Positions 22,961 through 35,355 of a DNA stretch of 64,000 nt are shown in pieces. Source of the stretch: Berberis thunbergii. Taxonomy: Eukaryota; Streptophyta; Magnoliopsida; Ranunculales; Berberidaceae. Under the pieces are notes generated by a model. That model was not told where the DNA came from, searched no databases, and saw only the letters and a program-made list of their open reading frames with translations. The stretch is taken from contig QNQO01007579.1 of assembly GCA_003290165.1 (NCBI GenBank), positions 124,001-188,000 of the forward strand, read 5' to 3'. Each line of letters starts with the position of its first letter. The stretch's first letter is position 1. A program made the translations under genes and the position numbers.

Positions 22961-23430
22961 ATCTAAATCATTTAACAAATGTCTTCCTTTCTTTAAAATA
23001 CTAAAAGGAAGCAAAGGATTCTCGTGGGATGAAGAGTGCGAACAAGCCTTTCAAAGCCTGAAAGCATACATGGGGAGCTCAAGGGAAACACTATACTTAT
23101 ACTTGTCTGTTTCCAAGCATGCTGTCAGCTAAGCCCTCGTACGAGATAACTGGGGAATCCAGAGACCAGTGAACAACGCCAGCAAAACCTTCGCTGAACC
23201 ATAAACACACTACCTAGACTTGGAGAAATTAGCATTGGCACTGGTTGTATCCTTAAGGACACCGAGGTCCTATTTTCAGGCCCACTCTATAACAGTTCTT
23301 ACCAAGCACCCGCCTCGCTTGGTATTGCACAAACCAGGTATATCTGGCAGGATAGTGAAATGGTCAGTAGAAATCGGGCAGTTCAACATAAGCTACACTC
23401 CAAGAGTCGCCATCAAAGGCCAGACATTGG
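22961..23430 (+). pseudogene. Tat RNase H (RT-linked)
   Basis: FFKILKGSKGFSWDEECEQA, then LEKLALALVVSLRTPRSYFQ, HSITVLTKHPPR and [16 protein letters not shown], which match the RNase H-like domain that follows gypsy RT. Stops are present near 23130 and 23200. Confidence 0.78.
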
Positions 23431-23793
23431 TGGACTTTATCATTCAGTTCAATAGTGGGGAAGAACCAAAAACAGATCTTCAGACCTTGGATTCAAGCAT
23501 CCATGAATGGACATTGCGTTGTGACAGATCATCGACAGGAAAAACAAGCGGAGCTGGGATCACAGTCCACTCTCCAAGCGGCTTCACCCCAAAAAAAATC
23601 CATTAGATTCGGCTTTCTTGCCGAATACAAGGCCCTCCTATCCGGCTTGAAGGTTGCCTTCGGGATCATGATAGATCACCTAATGGCATACAGTGACTCA
23701 AGGTTGGTAGTCAACCAGGTCAACAGAGATTTCAACAGCAAGGACCCTTGCTTGATAGCCTATCACGAAAACTTACTTTGTGCAAATGAGTGA
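23431..23793 (+). pseudogene. Second (archaeal-type) RNase H of the Tat lineage
   Basis: [33 protein letters not shown] and [11 protein letters not shown] match the RVT_3-like dual RNase H that defines Tat elements. The E of AEYKAL and the D of YSDSRL are kept. The domain's start lies in another frame ([13 protein letters not shown]), so at least one frameshift has occurred. Confidence 0.8.
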
Positions 23794-24245
23794 GTTCAAA
23801 AGGTGCGAGCTCGTACAATGCCCCCTAGATGACAATAAAAGAGTTGACGCGTTAACTAGAGAAGCCTCAGCCTCTATCGAAGTGTCAAGCGACCTGATTG
23901 AATACTAATAGTGACCAAGCCTTGACGAAGAAAAACCTAGAAATGTTTGCGCTACAAGCGCATTACCAAATTGGATGACTTTGATCCTCGTATATATCGC
24001 ATTCGGAGCCCTACAGACCAAGAAGGTCAAAGCCAGAAAACACAAAAGCAGAGCAACGAGGTACATTCTCCTAAATGACAAGTTATGCAGGAGATCAATG
24101 ACAGGACCCCTATTCCGATGTTTGTCACCTCTAGAGGAAGATCCGGTCCTAGAAAAGATCCACGCTTGTATATGCTGGCAAAAGCTTTAACCTATGGATA
24201 CTATTAGTCGATGAAGCCACGAGACGCCAAAAATATTGTTTACAA

Positions 24246-25165
24246 ATGTTACAAATGTCAGAGGTTCACGCCTTACACACACATGCATGCTTAGCCACTG
24301 ACGCCAATGATGAGTCCGTGGCCATTCGCACAATGGGGGATGGACATTGTTGGAGCATTCCCAACATCAGCCGGTATAAAGGTCCCAATTGTGGTAGTCG
24401 ACTACTTCACCAAGTGGGTCGAAGCCGAGCCCCTATCCAAGATAGGGTAGGTCTAGATAGAGAAATTCATATGTGCAACCATTGTTTGCAGATTTGGCAT
24501 CCCTAGAGTATTGGTAATCGACAATGGAACTCAGTTCGAAGGTATCAAGGTTAAAAACTGTGCAAAAGTTTGAACATCAATCATCATTTCTCTTTGCCAG
24601 GGCACCCACAAGCCAACAGCCGAGCAAAGTTTACCAATCGAACAATAATGGAGGCAATCAAGAAGAAGCTTGACGCGACCAAAGGGAAATGTGTTCCAGA
24701 GCTTCTGGAAGTACTCTGGGGATATCGGACAACCAAAAGAATCCCTACTGGAGAAACACCCTTCACCATGGCATACGGGTCAGAATCTATGGTTTCGGTA
24801 GAACTCGAAGTCCAACCTTTCGAATGGAAGAGTTCAGACCAGACATTAACGACGAAGCCTTACTCGTTGGATTAGACCTCCTCGAAGAAAAATGGGATCT
24901 AGCCTCTACCATGATAGCTGTCTACCAGCAACAAATAGTGCAATATTACAACAAGATGGTCAAGCCATATGAATTCAGAGTGGGAGACTGGGTACTCAAG
25001 AAGACTCAGCAAAACAACGAAGAATCTAGCGTAGGAAAGTCGAACCGAACTGGAAAGGACCCTACAGAGTAACCAAGGTCAACAGACTGAAGTCGTCTGG
25101 TTGGAAGACATAAACGACGATGGACGTAAATGACCATGGAATGTAGTGCATCTCAAAAAATATTA
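24246..25165 (+). pseudogene. Tat integrase
   Basis: The central frame reads PFAQWGMDIVGAFP and VVVDYFTKWVEAEPLSK (first catalytic Asp), then VLVIDNGTQFE (second Asp) and MEAIKKKLDA (Glu region). Later come LLEVLWGYRTTKRIPTGETP, FRVGDWVLKK, a GPYRVTKV motif and NVVHLKKYYQ at the end. Several stops and frameshifts. The product would insert cDNA into the genome. Confidence 0.85.
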
Positions 25166-25254
25166 TCAATAAAAATATTTGATTTTACTAAACTTCCAAT
25201 GTTGTCTGTTACGACCAACTCGACCTCCGAACATCTGCGCTATGATAAAATCCG

Positions 25255-26285
25255 AAGGATTACACCCAACACCTAGTCCGTTGTGTGAGGATGAAGAAGG
25301 TCAAGGAAGTGGGAGTCTGGTCAGCGCTCATACGCCTGACGACGATGACTCCCAAGAGATCATTACTCTCCAATAGATAATGATCGCCGAACATACAAGA
25401 TAATCTTAGTCAGCTCGCGACTGATGGCGACGACTTCTGGTGCCCAATGCCTAGTCTGCTGTGGGCGAACGACGACGGCCGAGGAAGTGGGAGTCTAGTC
25501 AGTGCTCGTACGCCTGATGACGATGGCTCGCCAATGGATCATTGCTCTCCAACAGATAATGATCGCCGAACTTACCAGGTAAGCTTAGACAACTCGCGAC
25601 TGATGATGGCGACTTTTGGTGCCCAACGCCTAGTCTGCTGCGCGTAGACGATGATAGCCAAGGAAGTGAGAGTCTAGTCATCACTCATACGCTTGATGAC
25701 GACAAGTGAGAGTCTAGTCATCACTCATACGCTTGATGACGACAACTCGCCAAGCGATCATGGCTTTCCAACAGACAATGATCTTCGAACTTACCAGGTA
25801 AGCTTAGTCAATTTGCGATTGATGATGATGGTTTCTGGTGCTTGCTGCGCGTGGATGACGACGATCAAGGAATGGGAGTCTAGTCAACGCTAATATGCCT
25901 GATAACGATGACTCGTGAAGGGCTCATTTCTCTCCAATAGACAATGATCGCCGAACTTACTAGGTAAGCTTAGTCCGTTACCAACTAATAATGATGGCTT
26001 CTGGTGCCCAACGCCTAGTCCGCTGCACGCTGACGACCACGGCCAAGGAAGTGGGAGTCTAGTCAGCACTCATACGCCTGATGACAATGACTCACCAAGG
26101 GATCATTGCTCTCTAACAGACAATGATCGCTGAACTTACCAGGTAAGCTTAGTCAATTAGTGACTGATGACGATGTATTCTGATGCCCAATGCCTAGTCC
26201 GATGCGCGCGAAGGACGACGGCTAAGGAAGTGGGAATCTAGTCAGCGCTCATACACCTGATGACGACGACTCACCAATGATCCCT
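25255..26285. repeat. Tandem array of ~178-bp units downstream of Tat pol
   Basis: Six degenerate units. The word GGAAGTGGGAGTCT (or a variant) recurs near 25305, 25483, 25662, 25869, 26047 and 26226, giving steps of 178, 179, 207, 178 and 179. The 207 step contains a 40-bp duplication. Each unit also carries a TGCCCAACGCCTAGTC-like word and an AATGATCGCCGAAC-like word. It lies between integrase and the antisense ORF, where Tat elements often keep tandem repeats. Confidence 0.85.
25664..25743. repeat. 40-bp perfect duplication inside the array
   Basis: The 40 bases beginning AAGTGAGAGTCTAG at 25664 are repeated immediately at 25704, apparently without mismatch. This is a late event compared with the diverged 178-bp units. 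Confidence 0.85.
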
Positions 26286-28454
26286 GAGACGCAATGAATT
26301 TTCGAGCATCTCAACGCCCAATCTGCAAAATACGGACAATGGCTGCTAAAAGCGTATTTAGTGGCGCCATGGCTCATAGCGGCAGCTCGTCAGAGACCAC
26401 AACAGCTTGCCCATGAGTAAAAGCAGCTACACTTAGTTTCAACGCGACTCCGCTGACGCACACGAACAATCTGCCAAAAACTTCCACGACCCAAAAGTAC
26501 TAATTCCACGGTCTGTAAAACTTTCAAAGGAGACACAACGACACGACAATACAAAAAAGGAAAAATATAAAACATGGCTTTTATTAAAAAAATTTTGTCG
26601 GTCTTTGTACCTAGAAGGACGTCACAACTATTTCAAAGTAGCAAGATGTTAAACGATTTCCTCAGCAGCTTGTCCCACAAGGCCATAACTTTCCTCTTGC
26701 ACGATGTTTCCAAAAACAACCCTCCTATAACGGGAAAAGTTGAGGTCCATGCCAAGGTATTCTTGTTTTATGAGCTCTAGAAGCTCCAATCATAGTGAGA
26801 TTTGCGGCCTCCGTCACGAAGCACCAAAATCCACCGCGCCTACCAAAACAACATAGTGTGGACGCTGTTCTAACAACAAGTGTTCTGCCTCGCGGACACG
26901 ACGAAGACCCTTGGTGACTTTAGACTCAAGCTACCGTTGAGTGACGGCCCATTCTGTTTTCGCCCGCTTCTTCTCAGCAACCTGGTTTGCAGATTAGATG
27001 ACCACTTGTCCACTTCAACGTCTATGCCCTCCAACTCAGCACGGGCCCGTTCTAGTGGAAGCCAAGTTGGATTCAGTTGACCTCAGTTGAGCCCTTATGA
27101 TTGCGAACTCTGCTTCAGATGCAGATACCGCAGCTCGCACGATCCCCAAGTTTGCGGCAACACCAGAATTCTGCAGCTGGCCAGTTAAGGAATCCACCCT
27201 GTGGAAAGCATCTGAATACGACACCTGCAGGTTTGTGAAAAACTTCTCCAAAGCAAGAACTCTTTTGCGAGTATCAGGATACAGCTCAGTGGGATCGTGT
27301 CACTCATGAGCGCGATCCTTCGCCATGAAACCATGGTGACTCACAATGTCTACACCAGGTCCAACGCGCTCTCCCTCCACGTCAACAAGGGAGACAACAA
27401 TATTAAGTGAAAGCCGATGATCCCTTGAAATGGTCTCCTGGGCAGAGGAAGGTAATCTGCGTTTCGCAACAGCCGACGTGTTTTTTGGCAAAGACAAAGG
27501 CTAGAAAGAAGAAACCGCATGGATAGAGTGTTGCCTCCGTTTCCAAACAACAACAAGAGGCGCGGTCGCCTCCAGTCCTGCCAACCTAATCAGACTAGGC
27601 ATGGCCAAGCTCCTTTTCCTCGAACGATGGTCGACATCCTCTTCAGTCGGTGAACCCAATGCAACAAGAACATCATAGTAACACCATAGCAATCCTCTCC
27701 GTACTACATTACACGACATTATTGCCTCTTCAACAGACATCAGTGGGACTTTGATGAACTCTCTTGCTACCCGTTTTTCCTCCTCAGTGAGAATTGGAGT
27801 CGTGAACTTCCTTGAGAAAAAAATGACGTATCAAATCATCATTGCATCCGAGAACGAGAAAATGAGATAGCAACAAAGAAACATACTGAGGTAAAACTGG
27901 AAGTATCTGTGGACTCGACGACCTCCAAACCTAAAATATGAGGAATTCACTGAAGCCAGAAACCAATACTTCATTCAAGGCTCAACATCATCCGCTACCG
28001 GACGCAAGCAAGAGGGGTTATTCAATATTCAATGGCCCCTAAAATCGAACCGAGCAGCGATTAAATGATGAACCATCGCCGGGGTTAGACGAATGCCAAC
28101 ATCGTGCGCTCGGAGGAGGATCACAATAAAAATCTTGGACCCATTTGGGACCAGTTGAGCGAGAGGCATGCGAAGAGAGAAGAAGAAGCGCCAAACATCT
28201 TTTGGCACTGGAAACTGAAGCCCAGATTCAAACATGCCCTGGTGCAACCCTATGTACCCATGAGGGGGTGAAGATAAAGCTCTATCCGCAAGCGCAAGAA
28301 TAAATTCCAAATCCCCTGGAATATGATACAGGGTCCGAAGCTTGATTAACTCAGTTTTGTCAATCAGTCTATTTTTTAAAAGCTCGAGGCAGGTAAAGGA
28401 CAATAACTGCTTTGAGGTAAGTTCAACATTATTTGCCATTGATAAAAAGTGCAA
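26286..28454 (-). pseudogene. Antisense ORF remnant of the Tat element (Transposase_28-like)
   Basis: From 28454 leftward the minus strand reads DLEFILALADRALSSPPHGY, GLHQGMFESGLQFPVPKDVW and SLRMPLAQLVPNGSKIFIVI. These match the plant 'putative gypsy type transposon' domain (Pfam Transposase_28), typically found antisense between pol and the 3' LTR. Farther along, 27251-27036 reads as a heptad-like helical segment (FHRVDSLTGQLQ, IVRAAVSASEAEFAII). Stops break it into pieces. The function of this family is not established. The 26286-26780 part shows nothing clear. Confidence 0.65.
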
Positions 28455-28696
28455 ATCGAGCTCTACAGAAGTACAATCACAGAAAAGAAAAATGCAGAAA
28501 GTAATAGGAGAGATCCTCCTTAAAGCTACCGCTATTTATAGAGAAAACCAAACTTATTCTCCTTGAGCAGTTGCGTATTCATTAATGCTATGCGCTTGAG
28601 ACAACGCTTTGAGTTCAATCATCATGACGGTACAATTATTTGTTAGAGATTTATTGGATCAACTAGACGTCCCACTAACTTGAGTGGAGTAGCAGA

Positions 28697-29327
28697 TGAT
28701 ACACCGAAACGGTTTCTCCTTACACCATACATGTGTCATGATGATATCGAGAAATCATAGGCCCAAGCGTCATCCCAACACTGATCCGGCCTAACCAGTT
28801 CCAATCCCGCAAAATACAGTCTGCCAAACGGACATGAAACTATTACAGCCTGCTAAGCCCACGCATCTCACAGTTATCAATACCCGTAAGCCCTGCCAAG
28901 GTAACTATCTCGAGGATCAACTTCGAACGGGGAAGACAACATCATTTTGCTTCCAACAAGGAAGCAAATATCGGAGTATATGTCACACATGGAGACTTCT
29001 ATCTATAAACTACTATCAGATTGAAAACTATCTCTCGTGTATCTAGGAACACAAGGATAATAGGGAAACTGCCCTTCACATCACTATTCCTAATTAGAGA
29101 AGGATCTCCAAGAAGATCTTCTTCCCTAGACTATGCCACCGATGATTTGGTTGAACCAGGACTACAACGCTATAAATAAGACATGAGGTTGGCAATATAA
29201 GGTATGCTACAAATTTCCTGTTTATAACATTACGCCCTCCTTAGATCCCTATCTGACTTTAGCATCGGAGTGCCATCGGCCACCACAATGGTGATCCGTG
29301 TCTCACGTGCGTTCCTTGTGCAGGTCA
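28697..29327 (+). repeat. 3' LTR of the Tat element
   Basis: Starts TGATACACCGAAACGG and parallels 20027-20660. It ends at GTGCAGGTCA, where similarity stops, so the last ~35 bp present in the 5' LTR are lost. A TATAAAT lies at 29171. Confidence 0.85.
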
Positions 29328-31823
29328 GGAGGTTTTCAAGTCAAGAAGTATCGGTTGATTCTTAATGCTTCTTGCTCAATGAATTGTCAGACAAGGCTGC
29401 GAACCTGAGATCTAATCTTGCATATATGTTGTGTGAAATTTCTAACGAAACCCGCAGCATAGACTTTGTTTGATCCCACCTGGGATTGAAAGCTTTCTTG
29501 TTATTTATGTTGCATTTTGCAAAATTGATGCACTAGTATCGCATCCCATATGTGGTTGGGTGAATTCATTTTACAAAATTTATCGCGCAACACACATGAT
29601 TGTCATATGGAAAATCTCGCATGGCATGACAGCAATATGAATAGATAGTCTCACATCACATATATTTTGTTTTGTCTTCCTCGTTGTACCAAGAAGTTAC
29701 CTCATCATTACCAGATGGTTAATTAATTCAATCTATTTAATTCTCTCTCAAGTTCCTATTTTTCCTTGTTTATTTCCCAAGCTGCCTAAAAAATTGAACA
29801 AAAGTTGAAAGAAAATTAAAGAAATTTTAAATGAAAGTTTGAATAAATCAGAGTTCCTATGTTGGAGAGAAAAGTACAAATTATCGCACCCCCCATGTTA
29901 GTGAGAATAATTCCCGATCTCGCAATAACTAAAATAGATCAAAATACTTCCCATGTTGGCGAGAATACTTCTTAGTCGTAGACTCATTTTGGTGAGAATA
30001 ATTCCAAATCCCACACCCCATGCTAGCGATAATACTTCGTCTCATCCTCGTATTTAGGGTCTCCAAATTGTTCTAGTTTTCATGTTTGGCAAACTGAAGG
30101 TTAAATATAAAGGAGGTTCTTGGGTGAATATTACATTTATTGGATGAGAAGGAGATGAGCGTGGTGGTAGACTGTAAAATATTAACACCAATAATGACAC
30201 TAAATCACACCAAGTTTTTGCAGCAAAATTCTCACTAAAAACTTTGGATTGATGAAAGGAAAAAACACTTGTTTGGATTTACAACAAATCTAGAGCTTGG
30301 TGTCATAGCCTGCTTTGTGCCTGGAATGATGTCCAACATATGACTTACTGATGTGGAAGTGTTGTTGTGGTTTCAATGGCCAAACCACCCCTGCATCTGT
30401 AGTAGTCGTGAAGCCTAATAAACCCTGCTATAATGTTAGGTATTCTTCATTTGAGAAGACTTCGTACCGTTGAACCTGTAAATCAACGTTGCAATTGCAA
30501 TAAGTGACAACACACAAGTACAAATGAAGAAAATGCACAACATAACAATCCTATTCAAACTGTCTCTACAGATCCAAGAAGGGCGGTTGAGATGATGAAA
30601 GAAGATACTAAGATTGAAACTCTTAATTATAACATACAAATCTCTTCATGGGGTTGGATGATTTGTGTCCACAGTTAAAGCGAAAGCTATAAAAGATCAA
30701 AATTGGAGAAATATGACTTTTAGGGGGACTTTTAGAAAAAATCAAAGAGAGGATTAGTATGGAAGTTGTGTTGGAGGTGTTTGATCTGGGTACACTCGTG
30801 TGATACTTGAAAAGTTGGGATTTTTAATGGGTAGATGTTGGGGGTTGACTTCGGAAGTGTGTGTAGGATTGGAGCTTTGGGAGGTATTAGAAACCGTGAT
30901 TGAGAAACAAATGTGTTGGGCACTCGGCCGAGACTGGTTTGACTGAGAAGAAGAGATATGAACTACTTTGTTTGTGTGTGAAACACTTTTGGTAGATTCG
31001 GTTGTCGGATTTTCGATCGGTTTTGATGTATTTTATTGCTCCTCCAAAGGGTGTTAATAGTACAATGGTGCTACAACATATCTCGAGCATGAGCAGTTGA
31101 AGAAGCATCAAAGAGGAGACCTGAATCCGTGTGTATCAACCTCGATTTTCAAAAAATGAATATCCTTATATTCACGTAGGATTATTCGTTTCCCTCCAAT
31201 TTGGGATATGAAAAATCAACAACAACTACATAACAAATTTAACAACAAAAACTGTAGCATTATTGCAAAGTTGAAGTAAAACAATAATAGACTCCTAACC
31301 ACGAAACTCTTTGACGATGGTCACACTAAACCGAAACTCCAACACTGCCACCTCAAAGACTTTCTAACCTGAGAAAAACTAAATAACTACGTTCAAATAA
31401 GAACGTACCCAGAAGCAAAAGCTCACTTAGGTCAGTGATGTAGCTAGTATGAGTACTCTCCACCTTTAATAAATAAAATAAATTACATGCTATAACATGA
31501 AATTGCATACACAATAAAGTAACACAAAGTTATGCAGTTCCTCAATGAGGCAAATGTGTCATGCAAAAAAAACCACAACTCAAAGACATTTAGTTCCTCA
31601 ATAAGGCAACCGTGTCATCCCAAAAGTTTTTATCATTCTTAAAGTAAATATTTTATTTATTTATACTGTAGAGGTGGACCATGACAAGTTTGACTTGCAG
31701 AAATGTTAGTAGACTTACCATCTGCACGAAAAGAGTTGGAAACAATATGAGTATAATTTCTCAAATAATTGGTGTCAATAAAAACATTTGTGTCCATACA
31801 TAATTTGTCTTGAACATATTTGA
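29328..31823. other. Unassigned spacer between two Tat copies
   Basis: No confident gene. Short repeats of a CCATGTTGGCGAGAATA-type word occur at about 29890-30035. A minus frame at 30639-30436 ends in a strongly hydrophobic helix (about 22 residues) and a short basic tail, like a tail-anchored protein, but I do not recognise it. The rest is AT-rich. Confidence 0.4.
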
Positions 31824-32499
31824 TGATACATCAAACCATCCTCTTATCAGCACCGTATGCATGTCATGATAATTTCATCAATAGAATAAAACAGGCCTGA
31901 TTGCACGACTAATCCAGTAAGGCCCAGACAACACTAAGCCTACTATTGGCAGATCCAGAAGGTTAGACCCAAATTGAACCGTGCCACTAAGCCCACATGT
32001 CACGAAGTCAAGCTTAATACTCATAAGCCATGATAAGGCAATTATCTAGAGGATCGACCCAAGATAGACATGCAAACAATACATTGGTTTTGACTAGGAA
32101 ACAAATATTAGAGCATAAGTCAGGCAAAAAACTTCCTTGCATGGACAACACTCCGAAAGGGAAACCTCTTCTGCAGATCTAGGAGCACAAGTCATGTAGG
32201 AAAACTTCTCTACATGGATAGCTTCCAACAAGGAAAAAATCTCTACCAAAATCTCTTTCCCTAAACTATGCCACCAAGGGCTTAGCTAAACAAGGACTCT
32301 CGCAATATAAATAAGAAATAAGGTCAATGAATAAAGGTACGCTACAAAAATCCAATTTACAGCTTTAAGCCCCTACTCTGCCTTATCTAACTTAAGCATC
32401 GGAGTGTCATCGGCCGCCACACGGTGGTCTTTGGCTTACATGCATTCCATGTGCAAGTTTAGGTAAAAGAGAAGAAGGAGAACATGAATCACTACATCA
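31824..32499 (+). repeat. 5' LTR of the deleted Tat copy
   Basis: Starts TGATACATCAAACC, aligns throughout with 20027-20694 at clearly lower similarity, and ends CTACATCA just before the primer-site relic GTTTGGTGATGTCCGTGGGG at 32500. A TATAAAT lies at 32306-32312. Confidence 0.78.
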
Positions 32500-32573
32500 G
32501 TTTGGTGATGTCCGTGGGGAACAACAGAGTTCCTCTAAAGAAAATTAGTACCACCTTTCCCATAAAGGCAGGA

Positions 32574-34330
32574 AGATGGTGACCACAAGGTCTCGCAACA
32601 ATAGAGACTTTGTTGAAACCTCGAACGCTTGAACTAGTCGAGCTCTGCTAGCTCTAGTTTCATGACTAATGCGGGAACCTTCTCATACCCCCGTGCCAGT
32701 GGCAACCAAGGTGAACCCAATGGTGGATCTATTGTCAACCCAGATGCAACAAGTCGTACGAGCAGTGAAGATACTTAATCAGCAGAATTGTCCATTGATA
32801 GGAGGAGATCGTGAGCAGTGAAAATCTCAACCCCCAGAAGGTTCACGGGAACACGTTTTGGAGAGTCGCGCTGCCCTTGCAACTTCCCAGTGGACCAGAG
32901 GCAGAGGAAAGACCTATAGAGACCCAACATCCAGAGCCATCAGACACGTCTCGCGAAACCCCATCCTGCAATAGGCCACAAGTCCAGGCGTATTGTTCAA
33001 CATCACTGTCCCTTAGTTCATGGATCATATCATGGACGAACCGCTATCGAAGAATTACGTCCCACCAAAACTGGAGTTTTATGACATGATGGGAGACTCG
33101 TCCGATCATTTATGACAATTCCAGCATGCGATGACACTCAAAGAAGGGTTCGATGCAATAATGTGTCGATCATTCCTTACCAGCCTAAAAAAGTCAGCAT
33201 TGATATGGTTCCCTAGCCTCCCTCCAAGGTTCATCGACTCATTCCAGACATTGGCGACGATGTTCCTCGCACGCTTTGTGGGCAACCAACGAATAAAAAA
33301 GGGCTCGCACTATCTGTTGACCCTAAAGCAAAAGCACAACGAGATGTTGAAGAAATACGTCACGCATTTCAAATATTAGTTGACTCTCATCCCCAGCTAT
33401 AGTGATGATACTGTCGTTACAACCTTCACCTCGGGTCTGAGGAGAGGCAAGTTCTAGGACTTCTTTACTCAGGACCCCAACCAATATGGCAGACCTGTTG
33501 AAAGATGCCCAAAGATATATCACTCTAGACGAGATGCTGACCGCCTAGAAGGCGGCAGAATCCGAGAAGAAACCCTTTGTCCCCAAGTACAAGAATGAAG
33601 GGAAGAAGAAAGAGGATGATGACGAAAACAAGAGGAAGCACAATGATAGTAAGACCGATTACGGCTGCACAAGGTAGGACAAGGCCTCCAATTATGTCGA
33701 GTCCAAATCTGTCACCTTTACCAACTCTCGTCTATCCGACATCCTTAATTCCATGAAGAATTGGAAAGATCTAAAATGACCCCCAAGTAGCAAGGGGACC
33801 TTGCTCTGCGCGACAACAAAAAATATTGCGCACCATAAGGAAGGCAGACACAATACTGAGTATTGCAGAAACCTTAGAGAAGAAGTCAACTACTGGATCA
33901 GGAAAGGAAATCTCAAGGAGTTCCTGAGCTCGGACAAGAGGCAAGATCTGGCAAAAGAAAAGGAGGACGTTGTCAAGGATATCGGAAAGGAAGCTCCTGG
34001 AATCATTTATGTCCTTTGTGGGGTCGGTCCCGAGGGAGAGCAATCCAACATGTCTCACAAGATAACGCTGACTGAGATGCATATGCCACTCCAGAGCGAG
34101 GACTGACAATTGCAGCATGCATGAGTTCAGAGCCCTATCCTATCATTGACATTTAGGGATAAAGATCTCCAGGGTGTACACTCTTCTCACATGATGCCCT
34201 TGTCATCTCTATCCTCTTATGGAGGCAATAGTTTCACTTTGCACAAATTTATCAAATACACAGCCAACCAAGCCCAAGGATCTATCCGTGGAGATTAACT
34301 AGCTGCAAGAGACTGTCATTATGCAACCCT
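32574..34330 (+). pseudogene. Gag and protease start of the deleted Tat copy
   Basis: Begins MVTTRSRNN. A later frame gives SLKKSALIWFPSLPPRFIDS, FLARFVGNQRIKKG and YLLTLKQKHNEML. Then comes a Lys/Asp-rich linker (about 33590-33650) and, at 33840-34000, HNTEYCRNLREEVNYWIRKG, a relative of the gag zinc region. FRDKDLQGVHSSH at about 34150 starts a protease, which breaks off before the active site and jumps to linker sequence. Many stops. Confidence 0.75.
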
Positions 34331-35109
34331 GAAACAACTGAATTGCTATCAATTACAGCTTGGGTTGGCAGAAAAGACATATTAGACACCAGGCCTAGAC
34401 AAAGGGGGAAAACCAATCGGTCGCCTACTCCAAGAGTTGATAATCAGTAAGGAACTGCCCACCCACACGAAGTCCACTCTTCAGTAACTTCGCTAGCTTT
34501 GGCAAAGCAAAACACTTCGCTAGAGGGACTATGCAATCTGAACCAGGACCATACACACCTCCTTCAGAGCCGGGTTAGCTTAGTCCTTGCTCGGAGTCAA
34601 ATTATTTTTGTTGCTTTGATTATTTTTATTTTCAGTTTAAAAGAATTAGTCTCACGAGACATATTCAAGGAATAAAACAAATTTTATTTATTGCAATGAA
34701 AGTTATTACAAAGCTTGTCGACCAATTAATACAAAAGTTTATACACTATAAGTATCTAAGTCCGACGCAGATATGCATCTGCTAACACGCACGTCGAAAC
34801 TTTGCTTCGCCAATCTGAATTCAGAGAAGATGGTGACAGTAAAGTATTTAAAGAAGGTTGCAAACATGCATTTGATTATTTCTTAGCCAATCTGCCTTTC
34901 AAATGCGATGAAAGCAAAAGAAGGCAAGGTCTCATAGTGTTTCCATCCCCAAACTGTAGATAAGAAGAAGGCAGATGAGAATGTCCCCCGAATGAGGAAT
35001 GACTGGGGTGATGAGAAGTCAGCACCCAAAGTCCAACCATCCAGATCTCTGCCTCGCTCATCCGCTATGAGGCCCCGTATAGACAAAGGGAACTACCTCC
35101 ACAAACTAG
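34331..35109 (+). other. 3' noncoding part of the deleted Tat copy
   Basis: Noncoding tail with blocks also seen, inverted, at about 60-1050 (for example words around 34480-34560 against 790-900, and TTACAAAGCTTG... around 34700 against about 590). Minus-strand frames at 35086-34876 may be a leftover of the antisense ORF found in the complete Tat copy. Confidence 0.5.
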
Positions 35110-35355
35110 CATTACACCAAAAGGCCTGTTTAGCTACACGGAGCTGGTCACAGCTCTAAACCGTTGGTTTATTTTCCACGGCAATATACTGTGGATATCG
35201 TGGTCAACGACCTAAAACCCTGGCTATAAAAATAACAAACCGTGGTTATAATCACTGCCCAAAAGCTGGCCACGCCTATAAACCGTGGGTTCATTACCAC
35301 GGCAAAAAATTGTGGCTATAATGGGCAACGACAAAAAACCGTTGCTAAAAAGAGT
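35110..35355. repeat. CACTA-2 5' terminus and subterminal array
   Basis: CATTACACC followed by about nine degenerate CCACGG/CCGTGG and AACGG/CCGTT half-sites. The block to about 35540 (TTTCGCGC and GGCGAAAAA words) also matches the inverse of 12430-12600 in CACTA-1, so a longer promoter region is shared. Confidence 0.85.

Larger units (their letters stand above)
20027..29327 (+). mobile_element. Tat-lineage Ty3/gypsy element, decayed but structurally complete
   Basis: Direct LTRs (20027-20694 and 28697-29327) enclose decayed gag, protease, RT, RNase H, a second archaeal-type RNase H and integrase, in that order on the plus strand. A tandem array and an antisense ORF follow. The second RNase H is a hallmark of the Tat lineage. 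Many stops and frameshifts make it inactive. No target duplication is seen, probably because the 3' LTR has lost its last ~35 bp. Confidence 0.88.
31824..35109 (+). mobile_element. Internally deleted Tat-like copy (gag-protease only)
   Basis: A plus-strand element with a 5' LTR, primer-site relic, gag and the start of the protease, but RT, RNase H and integrase are absent. Soon after the linker words (IKYTANQAQGSIRG) it passes to noncoding sequence that resembles 1-1050 in the outer minus-strand copy. Both copies thus appear to share one deletion. The right side is cut by CACTA-2 at 35110, so no 3' LTR is seen. Confidence 0.72.

Noticed and set aside
25255..26285. Regular array that might be mistaken for CRISPR
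   Set aside because: Units are ~178 bp and degenerate throughout, with no short constant repeat and variable spacer, and they sit inside a plant retroelement.
30436..30639. Tail-anchored protein gene
   Set aside because: A short minus frame with one hydrophobic helix and no recognisable family; not enough to call a gene.
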